Assembly: GCF_025370935.1 (NCBI RefSeq)
Contig: NC_133486.1
Location: 1,427,006 to 1,491,005 of the forward strand
Reading direction: 5' to 3'
Length of the DNA: 64,000 nt
Origin: Choristoneura fumiferana
Lineage: Eukaryota > Arthropoda > Insecta > Lepidoptera > Tortricidae
Shown here: piece after piece, positions 55,279 to 64,000 of the stretch
Numbering within the stretch: the stretch's first letter is position 1
Layout: each line of letters opens with the position of its first letter
Made by a program: the position numbers and the translations under genes
The notes under the pieces: model-generated
The model's input: only the letters and a program-made list of their open reading frames with translations
What the model was told of the DNA's origin: nothing
Databases searched by the model: none

Positions 55279-55507
55279 CATCAATATCACAGCCTCACGT
55301 TCCACTGCTGGGTACAGGCCTCCTCTCAGAATGAGAGAACTAGGGCCGTAGTTCATAAGCCGACCGGATAGCCAAGTGGTTAGAGAACCTGACTATGAAG
55401 CTTGAGGTCACGAGTTCGATCCTCGTTCAGGGCAGATATTTGTATAATAAATACAAATATATTTGGTTCGTCTTGGGTGTTAAATAAGTAGGTATTTAAG
55501 TATGTAA
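55279..55507. mobile_element. SINE fragments: family 1 (minus) then family 2 (plus)
   Basis: 55279-55355 is the 3' end of SINE family 1 in reverse. 55360-55507 is SINE family 2 in plus orientation with B-box GAGTTCGATCC, truncated after TATTTAAGTATGTA. Confidence 0.75.
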
Positions 55508-55988
55508 AACTGTGTTCTGTTTTACGAGACATAAAAGATGTGACGAACATGATTGGCTGCTTTTAAGTATTTTGTCTATGCTATATTTGTCAGTTTTAAT
55601 CAACCTAAGACCGCAATGTTTTGATCATCTTTCCTTTATTTGTCTCTAAATTTATCAGCCCACAGATCATTTTCATCATTCAATAGTTTCAAAGTAATTT
55701 TAAGTTATCAATTAAACCCAATGTTCTTGTCTAGAATGGCAGATGGCAGCACCAACTGACTGTCGAATATGACTTTGATGACGAACTCTCTAACTCAAAC
55801 TCAATATTGAAATGGGACAATAGGAAAGTTTATCAAACGCGTTAATTATTCTCCGGATGTATGTATATCTGTCTTCTGCTCGCCCTTTGTTAGAAATCTT
55901 GGAATTTGATCATTCATTTTGGATCGAAATATTTGCCCTGAAACTCAACACACAAACGTTATGATGTATTGCGGTTGGGGGTTTGTAG

Positions 55989-56531
55989 GAAGCCAGACAA
56001 GCGTAATTTTTTGAGCTGCGAGTCGCGTATTTTTGGTCAGGTAGTTTCTGCTGCATTCGGTTTTATATGGTAGTCCAGTTTGTACCACACGGCGACCCAC
56101 AATGAATTGTACACAACACAATACAATACAGTACAAAACACCGACGCATAGGAAGCATTACAGAAAACACAGGTAGATATACAAAGATTACACACAAACA
56201 ACAACACAACAAACAAGACAAATACAAAAACAAATAAGGTGACCCGTGGCTTTTGTAGCTGGGGGGATATTATATCTGAGCCGTCTGATGGCGTCCTTAC
56301 GACGCCATGATCGCCATGTTCATGTGTGTTGTGTGAAGACAGTCTTCTGGCGAACACAACGTAAATTGGCCCAGAAGAACATGGCGTCGTAAGGACGCCA
56401 TCAGACGGCTCAGATACAATATCCCTCTAGCTACAATAGCCCCGGGTCACCTTAGGAGTTTTGTATGAATCCAAACTTACCTACGCGACTGAAAATACGC
56501 GACTCATAACTCAAAAAATTAGGCCTGGCTT
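55989..56531. mobile_element. Two-tier long inverted-repeat element
   Basis: The outer ends GAAGCCAG and CTGGCTTC flank arms with TTTTTTGAG and GAGTCGCGTATTTT. The inner arms, 56235-56309 and 56380-56454, are 75 bp and over 85% complementary by eye, from TAAGGTGACCCG to GGACG/CGTCC motifs. A 190-bp stretch (56045-56234) in the left half has no partner on the right, so it is probably a later insertion. Confidence 0.8.
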
Positions 56532-56539
56532 CACCCTAA

Positions 56540-56930
56540 GTTACAATATTACTTATCTACCTATTGTTTTAAATAAACTTCCGAGCAGGTAATGGAAACA
56601 GACACACATTGAATACATTTAATTTAGATGCCGTTTCTGAACCAAGTTTCAATCACGACATTCCAACAAGTTTCACGGCATGAAGTCTAGTTACATTTGT
56701 GTTTACTTTGTCCCAGATACACTTATTGTTTGTTCTGATTGGTTAAGTTTATGATAACCTCGTTAAAACTACAAAACTGCTTCTGAGTATCCTAATTTGT
56801 TGATTTCAATTCATTTTCATAAGTAGAATGGCAATGAATATTTCAGATACAGGTGAAGTAGGGCAAACTTCGGTGTAATCTTTCGCTGAGTTTTTTGGCA
56901 TTATGAACGTACATCACATTTTGAACTTTA
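56540..56930. other. Unassigned AT-rich stretch
   Basis: No recognised features. Confidence 0.5.
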
Positions 56931-56934
56931 TGGT

Positions 56935-57072
56935 AAATTAAATCATCGTGAAGATACCTGCACGACCTGCGCAGATATACAATGATGTATATGAAGTTCC
57001 CGAACCGCACTGGGGCCGCATGAAAACTGAGGCTTTCTCATTCTGAGGGAACTGTGCTCAGTCCCATATATA
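56935..57072 (+). mobile_element. SINE family 1, very degraded fragment
   Basis: TTTATGGTAAATTAAATCATCGTGAAGATACCTGC and GAAGTTCCCGAACCGCACTG-like stretches can be followed, with many changes. Confidence 0.5.
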
Positions 57073-57119
57073 CTTGCATAACTTAGCTAATCGCAAGTAA
57101 ATTCGCTTTCACGTTCAAA

Positions 57120-57228
57120 AACCACATCAAAGTCGGTCTGTCCCTTTGAGAGCTACGATGCAGATATAGGAAAGCACCGGCTTCAAAGTTATTAAACACC
57201 CCTTTTTTGCGTCCGGAGTTAAAAATTG
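57120..57228 (-). repeat. AACCCCCGACGC repeat, degraded
   Basis: The right end, AACACCCCTTTTTTGCGTCC then GGAGTTAAAA, matches the start of the 14049 repeat in reverse. Confidence 0.55.
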
Positions 57229-57242
57229 TCAGCCCTATTAAA

Positions 57243-57670
57243 TAATTTATTGAATCAGGCGTTACTTTGCGGAGGTCCATATCAATGAAGTAAAAGAATT
57301 TCCTTGCTCACCCGCGACCTTACGATAGCTAAGCTTATGCAAAATATGCGTGTTCATGCAGTTCCTCCACCTCCACACTGTAAGAACACACAAACCCATC
57401 TATCACCACCACCACCACACTACACTGACGCGTTTCGAACTCAACCAGAGCTCATCTTCAGAGTGACACAACCGTACACCATGCTACCAGTTGTTAGACT
57501 AACGAACCACAACCACCGTTTTAATTTGTCACTGTAAATCCCCAAGTACCCACATATGTTTTATGAAACAAAACAAAACTACCCACAAATGCACAAGTGC
57601 ATGAACACACATTTTGCATAAGCTTAGCTATCGTAAGGTCGCGGGTGAGCAAGGAAATTCTTTTAGTTCA
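57243..57670. mobile_element. Fold-back family member, unequal arms
   Basis: This is a relative of 50311-50735 in reverse. The tail (GAATCAGGCGTTACTTTGC) is on the left and the long arm is 57284-57490. A unique middle follows. The right end keeps only the last 70 bp of the arm (TTTTGCATAAGCTTAGCTAT to TTTTAGTTCA). Confidence 0.8.
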
Positions 57671-57734
57671 GCCCTATTAAACTCGAGCGGGTTGATGAAC
57701 AACTCGTATATAGGCCGAGATGACAATGAAAGCT

Positions 57735-57815
57735 TTAGGCCCTACGCTAGCTGACGCGATTTGCACGGAGGGGGTGGACGCCTAATGAAAAATAGTATGA
57801 GCAACGCTAACTGCA
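57735..57815. repeat. GC-rich repeat, uninterrupted copy
   Basis: GCACGGAGGGGGTGGACGCC continues directly into TAATGAAAAATAGTATGAGC. The 34.7-35.3 kb copy of this repeat is split by a MITE. A partial copy is near 41400-41465. Confidence 0.6.
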
Positions 57816-57990
57816 CCCGCGAATTGCATTTTGGGCATTTCTATTCATGTATTCTCCTGAGTCCACGAGTACTTTATACCTAAAGGACCAAACACTAAGA
57901 ATAACGGCCGCATGTACTTTATAAAGTACAAATTGTGCATTGAATAAAGAATTCTAAGAATTTTGAAATAATATCCAATATAACCCTCCA

Positions 57991-58113
57991 ACAAGATGGA
58001 GCGACGACCTGGTTAAGATCGCGGGATCGCGTTGGATGCGGAAAGCACAGGACCGGTCTGCGTGGAGAGCCTTGGGGGAGGCCTATGTCCAGCAGTATAC
58101 GTCTTTCAGCTGA
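57991..58113 (+). pseudogene. RTE-like retrotransposon C-terminal fragment, open frame
   Basis: 40 codons encode T-R-W-S-D-D-L-V-K-I-A-G-S-R-W-M, R-S-A-W-R-A-L-G-E-A and Y-V-Q-Q-Y-T-S, then TGA at 58111. The tail ATGATGATCC lies near 58129. The frame is intact but the copy is severely 5'-truncated. Confidence 0.8.
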
Positions 58114-58289
58114 CATGGATGAATAAATGATGATGATCCAAAACAACAAAGCAGGGCAACCACGTCTAGGTATTAAGCACTAAGTTTGTTAAAAAATGTC
58201 TGGACTCAGGATTATCTCTCCGAAGTCAACAAAATTTAGGAAGTAGACTCAGGCCATGATTCCGAGCTGTAAAAACCGGGTTTCCAGAT

Positions 58290-58625
58290 GTGTCTCCAAA
58301 ATATTGTATGGATGCGTCCGTTCCGTTGCAATTGCAATTGCAAATTGCTTTGCAGGTGGTAGGACCTTGTGCAAGGTCCGCCCGGATTACTACCACCATC
58401 TTACTCGCTAATCCTGCCGTGAAGCAGCAGTGCTTGCACTGTTGTGTTTCGGCGTGGAGAGTAAGACAGCCGGTGAAATTACTGGCACTTGAGGTATCCC
58501 ATCTTAGGCCTCTAAGTAGGCAACGCATCTGCAATACCCCTGGTGTTGCAGATGTTTATGGGCGGTGGTGATCACTTACCATCAGGAGACTCACTTGATC
58601 ATTTGCCATCCAGTCGAATAAAACA
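58290..58625 (+). pseudogene. Non-LTR retrotransposon 3' end
   Basis: Near the right side the frame codes R-Q-R-I-C-N-T-P-G-V-A-D-V-Y-G-R-W before a stop, the same ending as at 46.98 kb. It is followed by ACTTACCATCAGGAGAC, CATTTGCCATCCAGTCG and AATAAAACA. The cysteine-rich antisense frame, also seen in the 32.6-kb copy, is a by-product. Confidence 0.65.
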
Positions 58626-58810
58626 TTTTTTTTTTATAATTTTCGTAACGGAACGGACACATCCATACAATGTTTTGGAGACACATCTGGAGACCATGTT
58701 TTTACAGCTCGGAATCATGGACTGAGTCTACCTCCCAAATTTTGTTGAAACCGGAGATATATATAAACTCAGGGTACAACTTCAAATAGAAATGCCCCCA
58801 GCTAGACTTA
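58626..58810 (+). repeat. Repeat shared with the 7.95-8.1 kb region
   Basis: ACGGAACGGACACATCC, GCTCGGAATCATGGACTGAG and TTGTTGAAACCGGAG match 7965-8110 and its copy B image. A scrap in reverse lies near 58225-58310. Confidence 0.6.
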
Positions 58811-58910
58811 GGCGGGTCAATCAACTTTTTTACCCACACTAATCTGTCTGCGACATTTTTCAAACAATTGCAGATTTTTGTAAGTAAACATGTTTTTTCT
58901 GTAATTTAAA

Positions 58911-59330
58911 GAAAGAAAGAAAGAAAGAAAGAAAATACATTTATTCACAACACAAGACACAACAATAGTATTAAGTACAAATAGACAACACGTCGGAAAG
59001 TATGTGTCATTGCGGTTGTGAATCGGACACTGGCTCAGCATAATGCTGAAGCGTTAATAATAAACACCCCAGCGCTGATCTTCAGCCAGCACCGTTTTAT
59101 TACTATACATAAGACTACATAAATAGAAAATTTGTAAACAATGAAACATATTAATTATTTTATGGCTTTGAAAGACATTAACATTAGTACATAACATAAT
59201 ATTATAACTATTTACACTCACTTGCCAAATATACAACACCGTTAGGTACGCGAGCTAAAAGGAAACATGAAATTAACAACCGAAACAAAAAGAAGTTTTG
59301 TGTAATAGTGCTGGAAGGGAGAGGAATTAA
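58911..59330 (-). repeat. GAAA tract and retroelement 3' region
   Basis: Six GAAA units then ATACATTTATTCACAACACA. CCAGCGCTGATCTTCAGCCA near 59070 resembles the ACCAGC block at 11.6 kb. Confidence 0.5.
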
Positions 59331-59335
59331 TGGAA

Positions 59336-59542
59336 TTATAGCTTTTGAAATGCCAACAAATAGCCTTTAAGCTTTCGCCCAAAGGTGTACCTGCTAGTCA
59401 CTCCGAGTATAGGAGGAGGTATGTCATTCCAGCACTTAGACGCCGCGAATCTGAAACTACCTCGAAACGCCGCCGTCCTGTGCGGAGGCACAATAGCCTT
59501 AAATCTGCGCACACTTTTAATAGATGGTGTACATGAATACAT
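59336..59542 (-). pseudogene. Non-LTR retrotransposon C-terminal fragment
   Basis: The minus-strand frame of 68 codons encodes P-P-H-R-T-A-A-F-R-G-S-F-R-F-A-A-S-K-C-W-N and D-I-P-P-P. This matches the R-T-x-x-F-x-x-S-F-x-x-A-A-x-x-x-W-N segment that ends CR1/jockey-like elements. It stops at 59336. Confidence 0.7.
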
Positions 59543-59790
59543 GCCACCCTACGTAAGTTCAACCTATTAAACCGTGAAATATTTTGTTGGAAGTACGATT
59601 TTTTGGTAACGCCAGCGACAATTTTGGTAACGCAGGAGACGCCCAAACTGTGGGTAAAATAGTTGATTGGCCCAGGCCCTTTTAACCCCTTATTTTTCAA
59701 CTTCAGACCTTTTTTGCGTGTTGATTGCGGCTTTAAGTGGCTGTTAAGTCCTCGAGCCTTTGACTGAGCTGCACATAGTACCACCTGAAT

Positions 59791-59924
59791 CAGGCTTATA
59801 CTACGAAATGCAGAACTCGAACTTCGTATGTTGCCGTCCCGCTGACGCTTATGTCATTTAATACGCGAGTGAAAGGGACGGTGCGATACGAACTTCGATT
59901 TACGTGTTTCGTAGTAGCTCCTCA
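59791..59924. mobile_element. Palindromic MITE (CAGGGCTACTACG family)
   Basis: ACTACGAAATGCAGAACTCG at the left pairs with the complement of CGATTTACGTGTTTCGTAGT. The middle is ATTTAATACGCGAG. It is more diverged than the 42469 copy. Confidence 0.75.
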
Positions 59925-59941
59925 GACCAGAACTAGAATTT

Positions 59942-60130
59942 ACGACTAAAAACATCTGTCTGTATGTGGCATTGTAGCTTTCAAACGGATGGACCGTTTT
60001 TTTTACGCGGAAGCGAGTTTCTTTGCGCTGGTTTTAAGCTATGTTTCATTGAAATAGGTTCAATAATTTTCGAGATACTAAATTTTGAAATGACAATGTC
60101 GGGAGTTGTTAACTTTTCTAAGTTAATTAA
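59942..60130 (+). repeat. AACCCCCGACGC repeat, partial
   Basis: CTGTCTGTATGTGGCATTGT, TTTCATTGAAATAGGTTCAA and GACAATGTCGGGAGTTG match the 14049 repeat. Confidence 0.6.
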
Positions 60131-60170
60131 ATAGGTATAGGTAGTGATATATAGGTTATTAGAACTAATT

Positions 60171-60257
60171 AACTGCTAGCGAGCTTGCGATAGCAAACGC
60201 TTTTTAATTCAGGTCTCGAGCTATCAAACACGCGCTATTGCGAGCTTGCTAGCAGTA
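60171..60257. mobile_element. Small MITE, 87 bp
   Basis: ACTGCTAGCGAGCTTGCGAT and its complement form the ends. Its right end was the insertion site of the neighbouring SINE. Confidence 0.75.
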
Positions 60258-60262
60258 AATAA

Positions 60263-60567
60263 TAATAATAATCCCAGCCTATATACGTCCCACTGCTTGG
60301 CACAGGCCTCCTCTCGGAATGAGAGGGCTTGGGCCGTAGTTCCCACGCGGGCCCAGTGCGGATTGGGAACTTCACACACACCATTTAATTGCTTCGCAGG
60401 TTTGTGCAGGTTTCCTCACGATGTTTTCCTTCACCGTAAAGCTCGTGGTAAATTTCAAATGTAATTTCGCACATGAATTCCGAAAAACTCAGAGTTGCGA
60501 GCCGGGGTTTGAACCCACGATCCTCTGCTTGAGGGGCCATAGGTCAAACCACTCGGCCACCACGGCC
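60263..60567 (-). mobile_element. SINE family 1, full length
   Basis: The target duplication GTAAATAA lies at 60255-60262 and 60568-60575. It has an (AAT)n tail, a complete body, and the head complement CCACTCGGCCACCACGGC at the right. Confidence 0.92.
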
Positions 60568-60579
60568 GTAAATAAGATC

Positions 60580-60950
60580 CCAAAAATCGTCGATGTCACA
60601 ATTCTCCTCTGTCCCCCCTACATATTATGATTCCTAAAAACGGCGCCTACCCAAAATTCTAATTTAACCGAAACATCGAAACAGAAATTGAAAGTTCAGA
60701 AACGCGACCACCGACACTAAACAATCCATTTTACATAAAAATCTAGAAAGCCACTAGAAAATATCGTTAAAGTTTACGTTTTGCGACTGTTTTATTGGCG
60801 TGTGAGGTGTTAAACGAGTGCTTTAAAACGTGATTAAAAGGCAGTTAATGCGTTGTTACTGTGGAAGTTACGACTCTTTAGTACTTGATGGTGGAAAGCG
60901 ACGATACGTATTTCTTTAATAATAAGTTATGATAATATCGGGCGCTAGTA
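60580..60950. other. Unassigned stretch
   Basis: No recognised features. Confidence 0.5.
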
Positions 60951-60956
60951 TTATTT

Positions 60957-61140
60957 CACGAAAAACTTTTTCACGAACGACTTTATCACGAAAACCTTAT
61001 CACGAAAAACTTTATCACGAATAGACTTTACCACTAAAGACTTTTTCACGAAAACTTTACCACTAAAGACTTTATCACGAAAAAACTTTATCACGAAAAA
61101 ACTTACTACGTACTTTAATAAAGTCGTTCGTGAAAAAGTT
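60957..61140. mobile_element. Word-type fold-back made of CACGAAAAACTTT words
   Basis: TTTCACGAAAAACTTTTTC near 60955 is mirrored by GAAAAAGTTTTTCGTGA at 61121-61148. Between them the 15-16-bp word ACTTTATCACGAAAA repeats about eight times, with CACTAAAG variants. No two-hairpin core is present. Confidence 0.7.
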
Positions 61141-61149
61141 TTTCGTGAT

Positions 61150-61430
61150 TAAACCAATCACGAGCAAACGTCAAACGGCCTCACGACACTAACGCCATCT
61201 AGCGATATTTCAGCTCCGTGATAACCCTCATTTAGGCGAAAGAAAAGTTAGATTACCTAATCAAATCAGATAATAAACCCGCCAAGATTCCGGCACAGAA
61301 TTTAATTTCCCACCAATGAAGTCATTAATTGATCGTTATTATCGCGATATGAAACCAATCAACAAATCAAATACACCGAAAGATGTAAGATAAATCAAGT
61401 CATGTTTCGTTACAATTACAATTAACATTT
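61150..61430. other. MITE end scrap then unassigned DNA
   Basis: CCTCACGACACTAACGCCAT and CTAGCG at 61178-61205 resemble one end of the 7198 element. Nothing further is recognised. Confidence 0.4.
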
Positions 61431-61439
61431 ACGCGTTTT

Positions 61440-61732
61440 CCATCCATCCCAGCCTATATACGTCCCACTGCTGGGCAAAGCCCTCAGAGCGAGAGGGCTT
61501 GGACCGTAGTTCCCACGCGGGACTTCCCGGTTGGGAACTTCACACGCACCATTGAATTGCTTTGCAGGTTTGCGTAGGTTTCCTCGCGATGTTTTCCTTC
61601 ACCGTAAAGCTAGCGGTAAATTTGAAATATAATTCTGCACATGAATGTCGAAAATCGCAGAGGTGCGAGCCGGCGTTTGTACCCACGACCATCTGCTTGG
61701 AGGCGATAGGTCAAACAACTAGGCCACCACGG
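61440..61732 (-). mobile_element. SINE family 1, full length
   Basis: The target duplication TTACGCGTTTT lies at 61429-61439 and 61733-61743. The tail is short (CCATCC), and the head complement is CTAGGCCACCACGG. Confidence 0.92.
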
Positions 61733-61744
61733 TTACGCGTTTTA

Positions 61745-62070
61745 ACCATGTGTAAGATTTCTAGATCTATAGGCCATATTTTATTATAATTGTATATTTG
61801 GATATTCATGAAAAAGGCATTCCTCAAACGTAGCGAAAGAAGAAAGTAGATTTAGTTTTCATGAGGAAATATCGTCCTTTCTCGAATAACTGTCGAATTA
61901 ACAAAACTTGAGCTAGTTAAAGTAAACTATAATAATTAAAAGTTAATTATTACTAATAATAAATTAATATTAATTATCTGCTTCAATAGGCAGGTACCCC
62001 GCAATACCAAGTAGGCACGGCTTACGTTTCATTGGTAGCTATTATTAATAAATTTCGCACACTTCGATAA
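61745..62070. other. AT-rich stretch upstream of the tRNA gene
   Basis: No repeat or coding signal is recognised. Confidence 0.45.
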
Positions 62071-62071
62071 G

Positions 62072-62143
62072 TCTTCGGTAGTATAGTGGTAAGTATCCCC
62101 GCCTGTCACGCGGGAGACCGGGGTTCGATTCCCCGCCGGAGAG
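62072..62143 (+). tRNA. tRNA-Asp (anticodon GTC)
   Basis: A 72-base cloverleaf. Acceptor stem TCTTCGG pairs with CCGGAGA (one T-G pair), and the discriminator is G. The D arm has AGTGG in its loop. Anticodon stem CCCGC/GCGGG has loop CTGTCAC, with GTC at 62105-62107. The T arm is CGGGG-TTCGATT-CCCCG. There is no intron. A TTTTT run at 62148-62152 would terminate RNA polymerase III. All stems are paired and it is not embedded in a SINE body, so it is probably functional. Confidence 0.96.
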
Positions 62144-62147
62144 ATAC

Positions 62148-62152
62148 TTTTT
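62148..62152 (+). terminator. RNA polymerase III terminator
   Basis: Five Ts begin 4 bases after the discriminator of the tRNA-Asp gene. Confidence 0.75.
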
Positions 62153-62159
62153 GCATTTG

Positions 62160-62500
62160 AAATTCAATGTTTACAAGCTAATTCTACATTTTCAACTAAT
62201 TTAATAAATACCTTACTATCGTCAAAACGTATATTTTGTTTGTTTATTTACATTCTGAAAATTAATTTAGACCCAGTTCTAGCACTTGTTTTGATTAAAA
62301 GTGATAGATAAGTTTGTGTGTCTGATGATGTATGCAGCAAAAAAAATCGCATTAATTAATCTCTTCATCTCGTAAGATATCATATGTATGTATGTCCTAT
62401 CACATTTTAATGCAGCATAATTGTTATTATAATTCAAACCCGCCAATAATTCCTGCAGGAAAATTTCGTTTCCCGAATCCTTTAGATGTTGGCTTTATAA
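62160..62500. other. Unassigned AT-rich stretch
   Basis: No recognised features. Confidence 0.45.
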
Positions 62501-62519
62501 AGGAACTCCCACAACTTCG

Positions 62520-63050
62520 TTTTAAAGGTTCCGGAGCCAAAATGGCAAAAACGGAACCCTTATACTTAGTTTCGCCATGTCTGTCTCTGTCTGTCTGTCC
62601 GTTCGTCCGCGGCTTTGCTCAGGGACTATCAATGCTAGAAAGCTGTAATTTTGCACGGATAAATGTGTGGCCGACAAAATGGTACAATTAAAAATTAAAA
62701 AAAAAACTTTTTAGTGTTGCCTCCCATAGACGTTAAGTGGGGGTGATTTTTTTTCCTCATCCAACCCTATAGTGTGGGATATCGTTGGATAGGACTTTTA
62801 AAACCATTAGGGGTTTGCTAAGACGATTTTTCAATTCAGAGATATGTTTGCGAAATATTCAACCTTAACGTGCAAATTTTCATTAAAATCGAGCGCCCCC
62901 CCCCCTCTAAAATTCAAACCGGTGGGTGGAAAAATTTGAAAAAAATCAGGAAGGTAGTAAGTATAGCAAACTTTCAAGGAAAACGGCTAAAGTAAGAGGT
63001 GTAAAATATACCTAAACTCGGAAGATTCCGTATAAAATACGAATGCGAAA
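62520..63050 (+). repeat. Dispersed repeat, second copy of 10580-11166
   Basis: AAAGGTTCCGGAGCC, GTCTGTCTGTCC, GGCTTTGCTCAGGGAC, and CCTCCCATAGACGTTAAGTG follow in the same order as at 10580. It shows the left part that the assembly gap hides there. Confidence 0.75.
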
Positions 63051-63056
63051 TCCTTG

Positions 63057-63640
63057 GAATAACACATAAGCGACTTTTTGACTCGATATTCCCACGGGAT
63101 ACCTAGGGATAAAATCTTGAAATAACAACCGCTGGGCTTAGAGCCATGAAATTAAGTATGTAGGTGAAATAACACATAGGCTACTTTTATCCCGATATTC
63201 CCACGGGATAGGCGTAAAGTCTCTAAATAACAACCGCTGGGCTTAGAGTCATGAAATTTGGTACGTAGATAGGTGGCTGGACGCTTGAAATAACACATAG
63301 GCACTTATTTATATCCCAATTCCCAATGTTCCCACGGATAGGGATAAAATCTCGAACTAATAACCGCTGGGCTCAGAGTCATGAAGTTTGGTATGTAGAT
63401 AGCTGGACATCTGGAATAATACATAGGCTACTTTTTATCCCAATATTCCCAAGGGATAGGGATAGAATCTCGAAATATCAACGGCCGGGCTTAGTCTTGA
63501 AATTTTGGACAGTTGTTCTTAATACTACCTCAATGAAGACCGACCACGATATAAATTTTGGGATTTCCCAACTTGGGAAAATTCTAAAATCCCGGAGTAT
63601 CAATTGTACCAGATCGAGCGTAGCCGCGGTTAAACTCTAG
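63057..63640 (+). mobile_element. Helitron-like element, family B, expanded internal units
   Basis: About four tandem units with CCGCTGGGCTTAGAG and ATCCCGATATTCCCACGGG. The 3' end is AGCCGCGGTTAAACT plus CTAG at 63637-63640. The 5' end is missing: the 62520 repeat runs straight into the unit array. Confidence 0.72.
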
Positions 63641-64000
63641 TGAATCATAATTTGGTAAAATATTTTCGGCAAAAAGACAGGATTCCTTTACACTAAGTAT
63701 TAAAGTTGTAAAAAGCTTCCTAAGTACGTTGTTAACTTAAATTTAAATAAAGAAATACAGATTGAAAAAAATATTTTTGGAAATGAAAAAAAAAGATGAG
63801 TTGGTGTTGTGTGTGTATTTGTGTATGCGTCAGAGTGTATGCATAAATACACTTATTCCCTATTTTTGTGTTGAAAATAACTTAACAGTGCCCTTCAACT
63901 GTCGTGATAAAGGGTATTTACAGCTGTTCTCGACTACTGATAAGAACAGTTTCAGTTTATTGCTGTTTTCGAGTGGCGACGTTTACAACGGGCCGCAAGG
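63641..64000. other. Window edge, GC content rising after 63900
   Basis: TCAGTTTA near 63953 matches the insect initiator. It is followed by CGAGTGGCGACG and ACGGGCCGCAAGG at the cut edge. This could be the start of a first exon, or an LTR end with a TGGCGAC-type primer site. Neither can be shown within the window. Confidence 0.25.

Noticed and set aside
58226..58534. Cysteine-rich antisense frame that also occurs at 32638-32871
   Set aside because: Both lie in copies of the same retroelement 3' block, and the sense strand carries the real C-terminal codons, so the similarity reflects repeat copies, not a gene family.

Overview
The window looks like nuclear DNA from a moth or butterfly (Lepidoptera). 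The evidence is its composition: AT-rich unique sequence packed with short dispersed repeats typical of that order. These include tRNA-derived SINEs, Helitron-like elements ending in a GC hairpin plus CTAG, decayed non-LTR retrotransposon 3' ends, GAAA-linked retroelement tails, and many small inverted-repeat elements. The order is inferred from repeat content; no marker gene confirms it. I find no conserved protein-coding gene. Almost every long open frame is a shadow of a repeat.

Layout. Bases 1-8662 (copy A) recur at about 14576-22471 (copy B) as a long near-identical direct duplication. The copies differ by insertions found in only one of them: three in A (SINE family 2, a 340-bp hAT-type MITE, a 417-bp inverted-repeat element) and one in B (SINE family 1). 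Between the copies lie a coding-like tandem duplication (9209-9502), a fold-back SINE, a 100-N scaffold gap (10480-10579) and more repeats. From 22.5 to 29 kb there are retroelement remnants, an AT-rich stretch with a recurring GACCACGAAAATGA word and a possible small two-exon ORF on the minus strand, and a knot of inverted SINE copies. At 29375-29458 sits the best gene signal: a TATA box, an initiator 30 bp downstream and a 54-base leader ending in a strong splice donor. No coding exon could be tied to it. From 30 to 62 kb the sequence is mostly repeats and palindromic elements separated by featureless AT-rich DNA. A clean tRNA-Asp(GUC) gene lies at 62072-62143. The right end holds a Helitron with an internal minisatellite and a slightly GC-richer edge.

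The most unusual content is a set of fold-back elements whose arms are mirrored arrays of short words that differ at each locus. Two of them (11.7-12.1 kb and 36.7-37.2 kb) share an approximately 85-bp core with two hairpins, one showing a compensatory pair change, followed by a CCTAA-like motif. A second theme is one-tailed fold-backs: all five loci of SINE family 3 are inverted pairs in which only one arm carries the tail.
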